Origin: Pelargonium tetragonum
Lineage: Eukaryota > Streptophyta > Magnoliopsida > Geraniales > Geraniaceae
Direction: 5' to 3'
Assembly (NCBI GenBank): GCA_036897445.1
Contig: JAYMTL010000047.1
Span: forward strand, 58,071 to 122,070
DNA: 64,000 nucleotides
In this document: piece by piece, positions 27,091 to 39,185 of the stretch
Layout of the letters: each line of letters starts with the position of its first letter
Numbering within the stretch: position 1 is the first letter of the stretch
Notes under the pieces: generated by a model
Databases searched by the model: none
Told to the model about the DNA's origin: nothing
The model's input: the letters and a program-made list of their open reading frames with translations, nothing else
Made by a program: the position numbers and the translations under genes

Positions 27091-29108
27091 TATAGGGTTT
27101 ATTGCTGTGTGATACTTCCTCTAATCAGTTTTTTTACTCAGTGAGACCTTTTTTTTGTACCCTTTTTAGGTTCTCTAGGGAGTTGGCTACTATAATAATA
27201 AGAATAAGTTGCACGCGGGCAATCCTCGACCTAATACTGAAGTTACGGAGCTCATTGTATTTACCGCTGCCTATGAGGATTTTAACTTCTTAAACCGAGA
27301 GCTGGGACTCTTGACCACTAAGAGGAAATTTCTTACAAAGAGGCTTACTGGCTTACTCCCAGCCCCGGGATCCCTTATTTTTAGAAGTGTATACAGAGCA
27401 ATATTTGTCAATCTAAAGTCTTCGATAAATTAAAAGGATCAGCATGCCTTGAACCAGCGACATTCTCAAACTCTTTTAGGGTTTGTTAAGTCGGAGACTG
27501 CCTTCAACAGTAAAGAGTAAAGCTCCCCGTCTAAGTTTGTCAATAAATTAATTGCAGTATATTACAAAATATTCTTTAATCAATAAAAAGATGAGTATTA
27601 GTACAGTACTAGTTCCATCAGCATAACCAAAACGAAGCCCCTTTGACACAAGAGGGGCGCTCTAGCAATTCTTGAACTATATGGGGTCTAATTCTGGTTA
27701 GAGAATACTAAAAAAATCTAGTGAAATAAGGAAGATTGCATTGTTAAAAACTAGTTATTCTTAAGTGGACCCACGCAGGTTAGGAAGTTTTTTCTTTAGG
27801 GTATTCTTGCTAAGAGGCACGGTTTTTTCGACATGTTAATATTAATTATTAAGTATCCTTAGTATTTTACAGATATCTGAGATCAATCACAAACTCAAAT
27901 AAAGGAAGAGAGAACGGCAACCACTTACTTTGAAAAGGGATAGTATATCTCGTATGGAAGTTTTGCTGCTTTTTATTACCATTTCATGCATTTCTTATCC
28001 ATTTTGGGACAATAGTGCAAGAAAAACCGGTACTTAATTTAAACCTATAGCTTTTGCAGTTTTTCATAATAGAAGTGGGCAGTGTATTGATTTTATACAA
28101 ATTCTAAGGGTTAGAGTTTGTATTCTCACAAGCTATAAAATAAACGGAAGATTTTTAGTAAATTAAGCTATATCCCTCTGCCATTCTCGATTTGTCAAAT
28201 GAAAAAGGGTCTCCTATATTTTTGACTTGTTTTACCAACACATCTAATTAAAGAAAATTTTTAGAGGAATATTCCCTTTTTAGGCGCCCCTGGTGGAAAA
28301 CGCTATATTTCGCTCCTCGGCTTGTGTTCTTAAAGTAATGAGATATGAAAATTAGGTTTCTAACGAGGAAAAACTTTACGATTTTCAAGGCATCTAAACC
28401 AAAACTCTTCCCTGGCTCTCTAAAATCCGTATCTTAAAAGGTTGTTTTCAAAAAAGTAAGGAACTTTTACTCAGCATTTTTGAATGAAACTAAACTGAGG
28501 AGGACCTCTTTATTATTGGAAAGGGGGTTTCTTTTAGGTCTATTTATATACTTAATTATAGCTTTTAAAAAGGTTCACCCGCGATTTTTTAATTTGACGA
28601 CTCCTCGTTATCGGAATAGCTTAAATAGACTTTGTTTTATTTGCTCGATTCTAAATCTATAGAATAGAAAACTCTTATCCCACTTCGTGTAAAATTTGAG
28701 AAAAAAATATTAGACTTTAATTACATCTGCCGATTAACGAGGGTTCAAAAGCCATGAAGTTTTGTGTCTTAGTCTAGGGAGTTTCTACTACTTTTAATTT
28801 GAAAGGATTTCTAATTTCCTAAAGGTAAAGAGCACTTCTAAGAAGAGGGCCCTGAAAGCCTGCTTTCCCTTTGATAAGACTCTCAATTTGGAAAGGTAGT
28901 CCGAAGTCATTAAATACCGGATATTTCATCTGATTGATTAGAAGGTAACCTTTATACAAGTCGGAAATTCTTGGGGTTAGATTCTTTTTCTAGGGATCCG
29001 GGGAGGTAATTAACTAAATGGGGTGGGCTTTTCCTCTTTTAGTGGGTATTGGTAAAGCGCTATTTTAGTACTTTCTGTTTATAGGGAGTCTTAGTCAACA
29101 CAAAGTTT
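27091..29108. other. Non-coding hairpin-rich spacer
   Basis: I see no supportable gene. A stretch near 27434-27530 read on the minus strand contains GGTTCAAGG and superficially resembles a tRNA T arm, but stems do not form around it and I rejected it. The remainder is short GC-rich palindromes in AT-rich DNA. Confidence 0.6.
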
Positions 29109-29251
29109 TCGGGAAAGAAGAAGCCCCTTTTAAAGTTTAAAGTGAAAGGTTTACTAAAGGGAGTCGTGTTTTAGCTTTCATCAACTAATCTTAGAATCTT
29201 ACTATTCTATTCCTTCTTTATTGTCGGGAAAGAGGAAACCCACTTTGAAAG
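29109..29251 (+). repeat. Two diverged direct repeats ~115 bp apart
   Basis: 29109-29135 and 29224-29251 share TCGGGAAAGARGAA followed by CCC and CTTT.AAAG, with a few substitutions and one indel. This looks like an old tandem duplication of roughly 115 bp. I see nothing coding in the unit. Confidence 0.6.
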
Positions 29252-29296
29252 GCTTTCTCTTATAAAAACTAGACCCGGTTCTATCCCTCTTTGAGG

Positions 29297-29342
29297 CTTA
29301 CTTGGAATTCTTAGAACCTCTTAACCAACAGTTGTACTTTAG
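29297..29342. repeat. ~46-bp dispersed repeat, copy 1
   Basis: About 40 of 46 positions agree with 43177-43221, including a shared core TTAGAACCTCT..AACCA and TGTACTTTAG. On the minus strand the core reads CAACTGTTGGTTA here and CAGCTGCTGGTTG in the other copy, faintly like the SSU rRNA 530 loop (CAGCMGCCGCGGTAA). The key GCCGCGG is not kept, so that resemblance is weak. Confidence 0.65.
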
Positions 29343-29527
29343 TAGGCTTTACCCTATTTAACTTAGAAATTGCCTTGATGTGAACCCTGTACTTGACTTT
29401 GTATCCCCTTATCTTATTATGTAACCAATTTTTGCTGATACCTTGTTTTTTATGAGCTAGGCTTTTACCCCTCAAATTCTAATCTATTTTAGTTTTTATA
29501 CAGTCCATACCCGGGTATAGTCTTGCT

Positions 29528-29730
29528 GTTAGGAAATGTAGTCTTAAGTCTTTCTCCCTATTAGTTATGGAATAGCTAGTAGTCTAGGATAGGGTATAGT
29601 CCGCCTGTTCCCTGTCTTTACGTTCAAAGAGGAAACAAACCTTAAGAGTAGAATAGGATACGTCCTTTTTACCGACCGAAGGGTCGCGGAGGGTGGTTAA
29701 TGTAAAATAGTATATGGATAGTCAACCCTA
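29528..29730 (+). rRNA. Degenerate SSU rRNA 3'-domain-like fragment (island E)
   Basis: A block at 29528-29550 reads GTTAGGAAATGTAG..TTAAGTC. This matches about 18 of 23 bases of the SSU rRNA segment GTTGTGAAATGTTGGGTTAAGTC (E. coli about 1070-1090). Downstream, at 29671-29730, come ACCGACC, GGAGG, TATGGATAG and CAACCCTACAC. They fall in the same order as the conserved GACTGCC, GGAGGAAGG, CATGGCCC and ACCAGGGCTACAC of E. coli 1157-1220. The span between blocks is about 60 bases longer than in E. coli. The first block is shared exactly over 19 bases with 38450-38468. The universal GACGTCAAG is not kept, so this is probably a decayed copy of a fragmented mitochondrial rRNA gene and not an active one. 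An unrelated repeat with chance similarity is possible. Confidence 0.4.
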
Positions 29731-29811
29731 CACTAAATCCAATAGCAAAATCAGATTTTCGCTTTTAGTTCTTTACAGGAAATTTTTTGCTTTAGCTTTC
29801 CAAAATGACTT

Positions 29812-29848
29812 GGATCTTTAGGAATTGGAAACCCGGGAAGAAGCAACT
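29812..29848 (+). repeat. ~35-bp dispersed repeat, copy 1
   Basis: ATCTTTA followed by GGAATTGGAAA, CC, GAAGAA and GCAA recurs at 45464-45512 with a small insertion and a few substitutions. No function can be suggested. It adds to the picture of recombined, duplicated spacer. Confidence 0.55.
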
Positions 29849-30849
29849 CCTTCTTTTCTATTAACCTAAATTTTCTAATCTGAATATACAACGGAATCGA
29901 AAAAGCGCAAACCATTTAAATTCCACAGGATTAACTCTTAAAGTAGACAATCCCATTTAGAATAAGAAGCAAAACGGGAGCCCTATTAACTCTCTATAAC
30001 TATAAAGCATACTAGACCACTCAAAAAAAACAAAGCCTTTGCCCTTTCCAAGTCGATCTTTTCAGAGTTACCAAATCTTATTTTCGGGGTCCGCTTAGCT
30101 ATAAGTTCTCTCAAAAAGGGGATATTTTTTACATAAAATGTAGAACTTCGGAAACCTACCTTAATGTTTTGTTTGAGTTCAATCACAACTATTCTTTCAT
30201 TTTTATTTACTGTTACTACTATTCAATTACCGGCCATAAACAACTATAAATTGACTTTCTTTTGGAAAATTCAGTATATCTAAAGGGGCCAACCCTAAGT
30301 TTTTTTGCATAAAACTATTTACATCCTAGATAAAGGCTTTCTATTAAACTAAAGGCCGCATGTTCTGTTAAAAATCCTCCCATTCGCTTGCTCTGAGTGC
30401 GGGGAACCGAGAAGATCTCAGGATTAACTATTCACGAGAAAGTAAGTACACTCCTTACGAAAGAAAAATAAAGGCATTTGTGGGATCTAGCAGAAGCAGA
30501 AGTTTGATCTCGAGAGGATATTTTACTAAGGAGCTTTCTTTAAACTTAGGCTAGAATTTTAGTCTATTTACTTGCTTATTTCTTCACTATTTATATAGCT
30601 TACAAGTCCTCCTATTTCTCTTATGCGAGACCTCCCTCCTCAAAGTCTTTTTTATGAAATATAGTATAGTATAGGGCTCCTTTTTTAATTACATGCTAAA
30701 AAACCCTTTTTGATACCGAAAATTTAGATTAGAACAGGCTTACTTAACTAATAAGAAATTCCCGGACTGGATTAATAAAGTACTTTCTTTTCTTTTGGTA
30801 AGGATAATTACTCCTGTGTTTCTATTTGTAACTTATCATTTTGGAGGGT

Positions 30850-30949
30850 TATGCCTTAGATAGTAGAGAGAGCATCCATCTTACCGACCATAGTATAACG
30901 GAGGAAGGTTAACGCGGGGTATAGATAGAGCACGAAGACCTTATAACCA
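30850..30949 (+). rRNA. SSU rRNA 3'-domain-like fragment (best GGAGGAAGGT copy)
   Basis: TTACCGACC at 30880 is followed by ATAACGGAGGAAGGTTAA (from 30896) and then ACCTTATAACC ending at 30948. SSU rRNA has GACTGCC, ATAAACTGGAGGAAGGT and, 35 bases after the first G of GGAGG, CCTTATGACC or CCTTACGACC. The spacing here is 39. GGTTA and TAACC can pair and close the block. The upstream block seen in other copies is absent or unrecognisable; a TATGAAATATAG near 30653 is only suggestive. The conserved GACGTCAAG between the anchors is missing, so function is doubtful. It belongs to the same family as 29.6 and 38.7 kb. Confidence 0.4.
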
Positions 30950-31119
30950 ACATCAAGAAAAATTTCACTGAACTTCATTATTTGAAGCTCTCCTTAACAA
31001 AACCTACCAAGCTGCTATATTCTTTCATTTCATATATGTTGTGGGCTTACTAGGAGAATTCATGTCTATTTAAGCTAACCTCTAAGAGAATGCCCGAGAG
31101 GAGAAGCTCCCTCGAATTC

Positions 31120-31345
31120 CTCTAAACGTAAATAAAATTCAACCTTGAGCCTGGAGCAGGGAAACACACTTCTACCTATTTTCTACATCCCAAAAACTCC
31201 CTAACTCTGTATCTCCGAACCTATCCTCTTAATAACAGGAAACTCTTCTGACGTAAAAACCTATAAACCTATACTGGGTTCTATCTCATTAGTTGAAACT
31301 CTTTCCCCTTTTTCTAGACCTTACTAAAATAAAACTCAAAAAACG
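31120..31345. other. Pyrimidine-rich hairpin-poor stretch
   Basis: This stretch is C/T-rich on the plus strand and nearly free of GGGANTCCC hairpins, like the repeat islands. I could not align it to them. It holds no open frame of interest. It may be an eroded island. Confidence 0.35.
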
Positions 31346-31811
31346 AATCTAAAGAGCCCTACAAAATAGAGTTTCCTTTTTTATTACCCAACCCCTATAA
31401 AAAAAATCCGTCAAGAATGAAAGTAAGAGTCAAAGTCCCACCTTAGGTTTAGGAAGGCGATAGGATAACAAGGAAGATTATACTTAAAAAGCAGTTACTA
31501 TTTTGATATTGGATTTACTGAGGTTATGTCTTAACAAGCTTTCAAAAGCGTTATCTAAAAAGGATTTCTGCTTAAGGATTTCAAGTAAAAGCGGGCTTCT
31601 AAGCCCTTATTTGAGTTATAGTAAATTCCAGTATATAAAGTATAGAGTCCTCTTTGCTGGTTTTTATTGAATACGGTTTTTCTACAAGGACTCCCCCCAA
31701 ACTTTTGGAGAAGTTAGATTTTTGGTATTTTAACAGGTGAAGGGGACAATTATAATTATAAGCTGTTGGAAAAGACTAAGCCGCAGATCTTACGTAATTC
31801 GGGGCTCTAAC

Positions 31812-31830
31812 TTTCTTAATTACATTACCT
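31812..31830 (+). repeat. CTTAATTACATTACCT motif copy
   Basis: TTCTTAATTACATTACCT matches the end of the conserved block at 27004-27019 and 38679-38701, and a minus-strand copy at 46316-46334 (one substitution). Here it stands alone, without the rest of the island. Confidence 0.5.
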
Positions 31831-34800
31831 AGGTTTTAGTTGGGAGAGTTCCACCACGATCTTTCTATTTCATTTGGAGCAAAGGAAATTTCTAGCTTTT
31901 AAGTAAAAAAGAGTCTACCCTTTGGTTTTCACGTTCTCAGAGTTAGGTAAGGTAACAAAGTGAGTCCCTTATTTTAGGCTTGCTCCTTGTTAAGCTAATG
32001 CAGTGCTTTTAGTTTATAGTCATGTAGTTAAATGTCTATTAAGGTACTTTAGGTATGGGCTCTTTGATAACAAAAAGGAGGCTTTTCGGCAGTGTCCCAG
32101 CATTTTTGTGTTTACTTCATGTGTATAAGGTTAACCCGGGCTGGGTAATTCTACTGTCTTCCAAGTTTTCATTTATTTATAAGGATTCTGTAAGCCATTT
32201 ACTTAGTGTATACTAGCCGAGAATAGCTACTTTCTTAAACCTTTTTCTTATTTTGCTCAAAAGTAATCGTTATAAAACAGAATCCTTAAAAAGGGCTTAG
32301 GGGCGTTATAAACTAAACACAAGTAACTTTTAATTAAGAGTAGTGGGAAATTCCTGGAGAAGTTTAACACAGTTATACTTCAGTAGGTAGTAAGTTATCA
32401 GATGTACGAAACCCTAAACTCAAGGGAATGCCCAACAGAGAGGTGCAGGTTTGGTGTAGTTTGTTTATGGGCCCTCTGTATAAGTTGCTAAAACCATTTT
32501 ATAATAAAGCCTTCGTTTACCTAAGTAAGGGATCCCAGAGTGAGACTTATTATTCTATCTATAAAATTTTCATTTTATTTAGTAGCCAGCTTATAAACCT
32601 GGAAAAACCTGAATGGATAAAATTTCTGTAATTTTAACTCAAAAATAGGGATACCCCCTCTTTATAAAGATAGAATGGCTTCACTTTTGAGCTCGTTTTT
32701 TAGGCAAACAAGACAGGACTCCCGGTTCAAATACAAAGCCTCTAAACGACTTATTCCTTTTCAGAAAACGGGTGTTCTAAGTGAACTTAGAACCTCTAGA
32801 CAATTGAAAAAGAGGTCAACCGTATAAGTCAAATTTCCCCTAGCAAGACACGGAAGTTCTCGTACTGGGTATATAATAATCTATGGAGACTTAATGATGA
32901 AAAAAGTGCCTCACTAAGCCCCCAACAATTAAATTGTAGTGGCAACGACTGGAGAATTCTGGTATGCTCAAAGTCCAGTATGAAGCTAAAGACCCTTTCA
33001 CAAGGAGTAAAAAGTACACTCCCTTATTTCTATTTCCGATAATCAATAGTAAGGTATTCCCAACTAAATAGTAATTAGTTCAATATATTATCCGCCAGTC
33101 AGTACTCTACTAAGGGGACTCCTCTTATCTTTGCCTCTGGCCTCTTTCCTTTGTACTTACTGCTTACAAAGAGAAGCTTTACTGGGGAACACTCTAGGGG
33201 AACTTGCTCTTAAAGATTTACCTAACTATAAACCAAAAATAGTAGTGGAAACGTATTCATTTATTATAAGTATAAAAACTTTGTTATAATGCTTAACCTT
33301 CCAAATATAGAAATAGAGAATCCGTATAATCTAGGTATAACTCTTAGTTGTCTGGTTGTCTGGGTAACGCGGGTCTTAAAAGTAAGTCTAGATTAGGACT
33401 GCTGCACAATTTTCTTTGTATTACTGAAAGGGTCCCGTGAATGCACTCGGCAGATTTCAGATTTTGGGCTATACGTGAGTGATATCGATAAAGGTTGCCC
33501 GTATCCTAGCCCTATTTAATTTAACCCTCAATCTACTTCGGAATCGCTTAATATATAAGAATAAAGAAATTCCCGGCATTAACCACTGGAAAAAATCCAA
33601 TAAGAATTCTCGGATCTATTTAGCAAACCTAGTTTGAAATTTTTTTTATATTTTATAATAGTTAATATTCCGTAAATATTGTTTGTTACCTCAACTCAAG
33701 ATAAACTTTTTTATTAAAAAATGAGCTTTGAATCCCAAGGAAGGGGTAGTAAAGATCTTCATCATATAACAATTCTGGAAATGACTAATTACTTTAGTAT
33801 GCTCTTGGGCTTTTTTTAACTTAGTAGTAGATCCAAACACCGTTACAAAATTGGTGAAAACAGTGCCCCCTTTGCTTGGGAAGCCCCCTGACTTGAATAA
33901 AGTTATACTACTAATTCAAAATCCAGTAATCGAGTTACTTACTACACAGCACCGCCTCTAAAGGTCTTTCCAGGAATTTACTACACTTGTATAGAACTTG
34001 TTCTTAAAAAGTTTTAAGCAAAGAATAAAAACTAGTAAATACTGTTATATGTTTCCAATTGAAATTAGTCACAGGGGTTTATTATCTTAAGAGCTATTGC
34101 AGAGGAAATGAAATAAGGTTTGTCCAAGAGCTTAGATTTAGAGCGGGTATCCCCGAAGAAGGACTCCTTAGACATTCAATTGCAATCACAAAGTTTTCTT
34201 TTGTATCACGACCTACTCAAGTATAGGTTTCCTAGTTTTATAGAATTCCTCTGAAGTTTTTCCTCAAATACTCCCACTTTTCTTTTTGACATGCCAGCTT
34301 CTCCTTAGTTCCCAAGCTTTCATAGCCAGTCGAAGTCGAGTAGATCCTTTGTTAACTACACCTTAGCCTTTGGTTTTTTATTTTATTTTCTTTTAGGTCT
34401 ATAAGATAGAAGGTCCCGCTATGTTGCACTTTAGCTTTATGTAATAAAATTTAATTAGGTGTTCCAGTAGGGGGTTATTCCCCGGTTTAGCTCCTGATAT
34501 AGAAGGGTTTTTATCTAACACTTTTGACAGTTTTGTATTTACCTCTCTTACTTAAAAGAGCGGCCCTACTATACTATAAAGTAGTTGCTACTTATTTAAA
34601 GGGAGCTCTTGTACGCGGTATTTAAGCGTTTGAGGATTCAACCGAGTTCAAAGGATTTTCTGCAAGTTCTTAAACAATTTACTTGCTAGTTATTTCTTGA
34701 GTAGGTTACGCTAGTATGCTTCTGAGATATTCTAACTGGGCTTAAAAGCTTGCTAAATAAAAGATCCAGACTTTTCCTTTTATCATGGCATTTACTTATG

Positions 34801-37800
34801 AGAGATAGAGTCAAATTTGATTTAAGGGTTTCAGTTTTTTCTACAAGTCGTAAAGCTACAAATTTTAATCTCTTTTTGTCTTTCAAAAAGAGGGTTATAG
34901 TAAGCGTCAAGGAGTACCCAATATAGGTAGAATGAAATTTATAAGTACTAATAAAAGCAAGGGATCCCTCTTATTTAGGCCGTGTTATTAACAAAGGAGC
35001 TCTCTGGGGTTTTACGTGTTGCATAAAAAGAAAAGGGGGTCCCGTGACAAGATACAAGCTAAAAAAAATAGGAGGCGATTAAGCAAAGTAATCCGAAGCC
35101 TCCGAAATAAATATACTAGATATACTACTAGCAATTTTATTCGATTTGTATCCTATAGATAGGCGCAAGCTTCTCTTTAATAAAAAGGAGCTCAACTGCA
35201 AATTCGAAACCCTGCTTATTGCAAGTAAATCCCAGAAGGACTCTATATAATAAAACACCTTTCCCCCTTTTTAAGTCTTGGAGAAGTCCTTTGCTTTTAA
35301 TCTAGTTTTATGGAACGTATAGGTTCTAATCGCAGTTAAGATTTATAATTTAATTAGGTATCCACTATTTATTAAGTAACTGAACCACATTCTCCGTAAA
35401 AAGACTTATACTGCCTCCCGTTTATATTTATAAGAGAGAACTCCGAGGAAAAAACACGTACTAAACCAAATTCTTAGTTAATATGTCTATTAAGATTACC
35501 TACCTTTGACCGAGAACTGACCTATAAAAGTCTTTCTTTTTATGACTCCTATGCGAACCCTCCTTAAAATACTGGATAAGGCCCCCCACTTAAGACAAGA
35601 ATTTAGGGTATTCTATAGACTACTTATACTTAATAGCAGCGCGATTTGAACCACCCAAGTCAGCCCTTTTTATCCTACCCGTTTTAATACCTAAAGCAAG
35701 CTCTCTTGCAGAAAGCCAGATATTTTATTCACTATATGTAAATAATTTTACTGAGATCTTAGTTTTTGTAAGTAAAAAGCTTTCCTTAATTAGGAAGCCC
35801 TTTTAGAGATTGACTATTGTAACTAATATTTGTAAGTTCCTTTAGTCAAAAAGCTCCGGAAATAAATAAAATAAAGAATATAAAATTAGAAACAAGGAAT
35901 CCTAGATATTAGGTAGGGCAAAAGATCTGTAACAAGAGTCCTAAAAACTGGAAATAGTTACGCAGCACTTCCAAGACCTTACGAATGAAAACTCCTTACT
36001 TTCTTAATAGATAAAATTCAGAACTCTCTATTTGATCTTAAAGTTTGAAATTCCTGTAATTTTAGGGTTCTTGCATTATTAAGATTCTGTATACCAAAGA
36101 CTTTAGACAACACCAGATGAAGTAGAATTTTTGGGTTTAAGGGGCCCACTCAGGATTTAATGGAAATTCCTTTCAGGAGCTTTTAAGAAAAAGGAAGTTT
36201 CTCTACTCTAAAGAATAAGAGTACAACAAGCTTGACTTTCGGGAGCTCTATGTTTTGATACAGTACAAGAAGGCCTAGTAAAACGATTTCAAAGTTATTT
36301 TTAAGTAAGGGGAAAAGAACTAATTAAGTATACTGACTTATCTTCTTAGGAACTTCCCTTGTCTACTAGTTGTTGCTCTAGCAAGCCTTATATATAAATC
36401 CAAAAAGCTTGTATCACTATTGACTAGCTAACCGGGAACCTTAATCTAATTTGAACTCTAAACACTTATCAATAAGGATAAACTGTTGGAAATTTTCATT
36501 TGGAAGTATTTTAGAGGTAACTTGTATATCTTCACAGAGCGGCTCCGGAATTCTACGAAAATTAGATCAGATTTGACCTTGAGGGTTTTTTAAAAGATTG
36601 AACCTTTCGGATAAAATTTTATCCTACTTCCAATTCTAAAAGGAAGAAATTTCTTATATTAAGGACTCCCCCTTTCCAATAGAAAGGATTTTCTTCTGAC
36701 TTTCTGAATAAGGAAGCTCACTTTATAAAAATAGAGTTTTTTACTTTCCTCTATTTAGTAGGTTAGTAGGAATACACAGTCTTTGCTTTATAGATGCCTT
36801 TTTATTTCATTTTAATAGTTATAATAAGTTACAAGGTTTTTTGCAGTTAAGGGATTTGGTTAAAGTACGAATATTCTATTCCTTTGAGTTATAAGTTGAA
36901 AAATTTTCTTAATTTTCATCTGCAATTTAAGTGACTTTAAATGCCTATGAACTTTTCTGAGCATCGTCCTAATAGCTTATTAAAGAGTTTTCTCTCTGAA
37001 ACTGCTACTTTATAAATAAGAAAGCGAATTCCTAAGTGCCCGTCTAAAGTACTGACTTAAAGAAATCCGTTTTTAATACCGCAATCTCAAATCTTATCAA
37101 TTTTTAGTTAATAAGATTTTTCAAAGGCAAAAAAGGGTGAAAAAAGATATTGGTTTACCGAGTCTAGGAATATTTTAGAAAATCTAGAGTGGTAGAACTT
37201 TACAAAAGCCAAAGTTGGCTCTTATACAACAAAATTTAGAGAATCTAGTACAAGAACAATTAGGAAGTAATAAGGATAGGGTATAGAGACTCTTCTCTTT
37301 TCCCATTCAACTCACTGTTTTAGCTTGCTAAATGTTAATTATCGTCAACTTGTTAACTATTTTCTGTTTGACTAGGATTCCTTATCCTCGGTTACCGCTT
37401 TCCAATATCCTATATATTAACTAGTTCCAGTACGTTTCTTGAAAATCAAAACTCTTTTTTTATCTTCCTCAGATCGAGATTCTCTTAAATTCCCGGGCCT
37501 TCTTGTATGTAAATCGAGTTTTCTAGAACTAATAAATGGAACACCTTTTTCTAAGCAAAAAAAAGAATAGAACTTTCCTGAAAGACCCATTTAAGCTACC
37601 TGCTAAAAAAGAAACTCCTAAAGTTCTGAGGCAACTCTCCAAAGGAAACAAGGTTCTATGTAAATTTACAAAGTAGATTGTAAGGAGTTCGAATACAGAA
37701 AAAGAATCGGGTAACAAGAAAGAAGTGAATAAAGCAATTTAATCTATTTCTTAAAACACAGTGAATTAATGGCCCTACTAGAACCTGTTTTACTTAAATA

Positions 37801-38449
37801 TTTCCAGTCTCACATTTGTAAAGTTAAGTTTGATTCATAAGTCTTCTATATAGATGATTTCAAGGAAACTGCTCGCAAGGATAAATTTATGATTCGAACC
37901 TACTACGATTGAAGCTTTAACGTTTTACCGAGCATTGTATAGTTTCTATTTTGGAGGATAAAAGGTTCCTTTTTACTAGGTTTCGCGATGTCAATGTAAT
38001 TAGGTCCTATTTTGCTTAACAAAAGAGCTTGTAGAAAACGTAATTCCCAAAACAAAAAGTGCAAGAAGTTTCCACGAAATTCATGTTTGATCTTTTGTGA
38101 AATTTGTATGCAAGGGGTGCACTTCTCTATACAGGAGTGCTAGATTCCTATATATAGGAGGATTTAGTTAAATCCAGGGACTTCTAAGAAAATTTGTAGA
38201 TATTATATACAAATTGAAAGGGCAATGCGATTTCTTACTCACTCAGGCTACCCATTATTTAATTAAAAAAGACTCTAGTCAAAGAATTACAATACTATAT
38301 AGCGAGGTTTCCTATCCTATAGCGCAGGGACTTTTAAAGGCATTTCTTATTCATTTAACTTTCTAGCAAAGGCTTCTGGAGAATTTTCTTTAGCGGCACT
38401 CAGAATAGCCCTAGCTTTTGTCTTATGCGCTATAATATCTTTTCTTCTT
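31831..38449. other. Non-coding hairpin-rich spacer
   Basis: No supportable gene is present. Frames reach at most about 74 codons and have no motifs. The texture is the same as at 1-10 kb. A perfect AT-rich palindrome is at 36609-36624. Confidence 0.65.
36609..36624. repeat. 16-bp perfect palindrome GGATAAAATTTTATCC
   Basis: All 16 bases are self-complementary with no loop. In single strands this would need an internal loop to fold, so cruciform DNA or a protein-binding dyad is as plausible as an RNA hairpin. No gene adjoins it. Confidence 0.65.
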
Positions 38450-38835
38450 GTTAGGAAATGTAGTCTTACTTAAGATTACTCTATAAGTTTCTTTTGTTAG
38501 AAGCTATAATACCTGTTGCTATAAGATTTTGTATTGTACTAGATTCTGTACTATACTCTTGTTCTTGTTATGGTTGTTCCCTGGATTTATTGTAGTCAGT
38601 TTATACTAGTATTCTATTCTAGTTATTATTCTTTATAGTCAGAATAGTTAGAATTATTATTAGATGGTAATAGATAGTTTCTTAATTTAATTACATTACC
38701 TTATGGAGCTTATCTGTAATGAGTATAGAAACTTAATAGTTATAGGATTGAGTCCTTGTTACCGACTGGCGCACAAAGTAAGGGAGGTTAACTCTATGAT
38801 AGATTCATAGTTAGTAACGAGCGCCTTATAACCCC
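38450..38835 (+). rRNA. Degenerate SSU rRNA 3'-domain-like fragment (island D)
   Basis: This is the longest plus-strand member of the family. In order it has GTTAGGAAATGTAGTCTTA at 38450-38468 (SSU GTGAAATGTTGGGTTAAG), TATGGTTGTTCCCTGGATTTA at 38569 (compare SSU TTATCCTTTGTTGCCAGC and the copy at 63401), AATAGATAGTT and the ACATTACCT motif near 38669-38701, and finally ACCGACTGGC at 38761, GGGAGGTTAA and CCTTATAACCCC ending at 38834. E. coli SSU needs about 135 bases from the first block to CCTTA; here it is about 374, so insertions separate the blocks. A local hairpin CTATGA..TCATAG lies inside the last block at about 38793-38809. It is probably a decayed or rearranged copy. Confidence 0.4.
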
Positions 38836-38999
38836 GTCACCAATTTCCTTGTCGCTTCTTTATTCTTTTATTTACTGACTTAGAGTTAAATTTCTTTAAC
38901 TTCACTTATTTTGGATTCTTACTTACTTATTAGTCTTTTATGAGCCCTCTTTCTTGTTTTTAGTAAGGAAAGAAAAGAGAGTTAGGGTAAGAGAGGAGG

Positions 39000-39185
39000 C
39001 TTTATGGAGCTAGTATAGTATATTGTAGCTTATCGATTCCTGTAGTTGGTATATAGTTCTTATTGTAGCTAATGTCTTAATGGCTTTTGTAGTTATAGAG
39101 GATAGTACTTCTTACATAGTTATAGAGTATTGTACTAATGTACTTCTAGTTAGTTGGTATTAGTAGGAAGGTCTAGCCTGACCGG
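39000..39185 (+). repeat. TAG/TAT-rich stretch with imperfect direct repeat
   Basis: 39091-39112 and 39118-39147 share AGTTATAGAG followed by GTACT and ACTTCT. The surroundings are rich in TAGTTAT-type steps and poor in hairpins. They resemble the repeat islands in style, but no block of the SSU-like family is recognisable. Confidence 0.45.

Noticed and set aside
27434-27530. Minus-strand stretch with GGTTCAAGG, superficially tRNA-like.
   Set aside because: The T stem has two mismatches and the anticodon arm does not pair.
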